Shown: positions 5,647 to 6,489 of the stretch, piece after piece
How the letters are laid out: every line of letters begins with the position of its first letter
Position numbering within the stretch: position 1 is the stretch's first letter
DNA from: an uncultured Eubacterium sp.
GTDB taxonomy: Bacteria > Bacillota_A > Clostridia > Lachnospirales > Lachnospiraceae
DNA length: 6,489 nt
Reading direction: 5' to 3'
Assembly: GCA_948468465.1 (NCBI GenBank)
Contig: CAOKJJ010000237.1
Location: 1 to 6,489 of the forward strand
Program-made: the position numbers and the translations under genes
Notes under the pieces: model-generated
Told to the model about the DNA's origin: nothing
Seen by the model: only the letters and a program-made list of their open reading frames with translations
The model's database searches: none

Positions 5647-6489
5647 CTATACCATTTCTCTAATGCGACGTTTCTGTAAATCAGCCAAAATTGCAGGATA
5701 TTCCTTATCCAGCTTATAAAACAAGAGAATTACAAACTGCACCGCAGTCAACAGAATCGGCACGTATATATAAGCTGCCTTAATGGACATAATTGCGCCG
5801 GCAGTCTGTGTTGCCGCGGTGCCAACATACCCTCCAATGTTAAGTATAATGCTTAGAATCAGCACACTGAGTCCATTGCCTATTTTCTGTCCGAAGCTTG
5901 CTGCACTATTTACCAGCCCTTCCGTGCGGATGCCGGTTTTCCACTCACCATATTCAATCGTATCTGTTACCATAGCAAACTGACATGCTGATACGCCCGC
6001 ATTTCCAATCCCTCGAAGTACACAGCCTGCAATCAGAAGCTGCATGGATTTTGCTCCAATGCCCATAATCGCATAGCCGATCGTCATAACGACGGCCCCT
6101 GCAAGCAGAACATTGCGTTTTCCAAATTTCTTAACAAGCGGTGCAATAAACGTAACCATACATATAATCTGGGTTAACTGAAATGCCACGCCGAATGTTC
6201 CAACCAGGTCACTGTTGCCAAGCACCTGCTTTGTATAATAAGCTTCCGCAGAATTGCTCACACCCTGCACAACGAATATTAAAATAAGGTTGATGGTAGC
6301 AATAAACCAGTATTTATTTTTCAGCAGCGCTTTGAATCCCTGAGAAACGGGTACAGAATCCTTTTTCGTTTCCGTTGCCTGCACACGTTCTCTTGTAAAT
6401 AGAAATGTAATCATAAAAGTTATAATTTCAAGGGCTCCGAATACAACAAATGTAAGCGTCCATGCCCTTGGATTTGCCTCTCCGCCAAA
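5647..6489 (-). CDS. GPH-family (MelB-like) sugar:cation symporter, partial
   Basis: The last 280 residues of an inner-membrane symporter of the glycoside-pentoside-hexuronide family, within MFS. The frame is open to the window edge, so the 5' part (about 170-200 residues by usual family length of 440-500) is missing. An internal ATG at 6412-6414 is not the start. The visible part holds about six to seven hydrophobic helices. The loop KALLKNKYWF precedes helix 7, and the family motif DTIEYGEWKTGIRTEG lies in the loop between helices 10 and 11. The C-terminal end is a charged cytoplasmic tail (KEYPAILADLQKRRIREMV). It would import a glycoside with Na+ or H+. The GH42 gene follows after 30 bp, which points to a galactoside or related sugar, but the substrate is not readable from sequence. 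Confidence 0.93.
   Translation of the reverse strand, partial: FGGEANPRAWTLTFVVFGALEIITFMITFLFTRERVQATETKKDSVPVSQGFKALLKNKYWFIATINLILIFVVQGVSNSAEAYYTKQVLGNSDLVGTFGVAFQLTQIICMVTFIAPLVKKFGKRNVLLAGAVVMTIGYAIMGIGAKSMQLLIAGCVLRGIGNAGVSACQFAMVTDTIEYGEWKTGIRTEGLVNSAASFGQKIGNGLSVLILSIILNIGGYVGTAATQTAGAIMSIKAAYIYVPILLTAVQFVILLFYKLDKEYPAILADLQKRRIREMV

Noticed and set aside
6412..6414. ATG as start of the symporter gene
   Set aside because: The frame stays open upstream to the window edge with symporter-like hydrophobic sequence, and only the C-terminal half of the family would result.
1..6489. Insertion sequence, integrase, tRNA or attachment site that would mark a mobile island
   Set aside because: No transposase or recombinase motif, terminal inverted repeats, tRNA cloverleaf or flanking direct repeats were seen by eye.

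Overview
The window reads as chromosomal DNA of a low-to-moderate GC Firmicute, most likely a Clostridia/Lachnospiraceae-type gut anaerobe. This is inferred from Gram-positive style ribosome binding sites (AGGAGG, GGAGGA), a GPH-type sugar symporter beside a GH42 glycosidase, and a clostridial-type small peptide deformylase remnant. The genus cannot be named from the sequence alone. Every supported gene lies on the minus strand, so transcription runs from high to low coordinates.

Right part (6489 to 3592): a sugar-use operon. A GPH-family (MelB-like) cation:sugar symporter, cut by the window edge at its 5' end, is followed after 30 bp by a complete cytoplasmic GH42 beta-galactosidase-family enzyme. 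The symporter would import a galactoside or a related glycoside, and the hydrolase would split it inside the cell.

Junction (3591 to 3238): 3' of the glycosidase, on the same strand, lies the last ~40 codons of a peptide deformylase, a decayed fragment (HEIGH instead of HEIDH). It is followed by a strong hairpin (3402-3452), a second AT-rich hairpin (3339-3369), a perfect TATAAT -10 candidate and an 18-bp dyad just ahead of the next gene cluster.

Left part (3237 to 45): five co-directional genes with short gaps or overlaps. They are a YbaK/EbsC-family aminoacyl-tRNA deacylase; two small unknown membrane proteins (four and two predicted helices); a protein with a PIN/NYN-like nuclease domain, a lysine-rich linker, nine 12-residue tandem repeats and an unknown C-terminal domain; and a small stand-alone ABC/SMC-type ATPase. 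The last two sit 22 bp apart and look like a functional pair (putative nuclease plus ATPase). This pair is the best candidate for an undescribed system here, but its role is inference. Two genes appear to use TTG starts, and one of these is overlapped by a six-codon micro-ORF with its own ribosome binding site.
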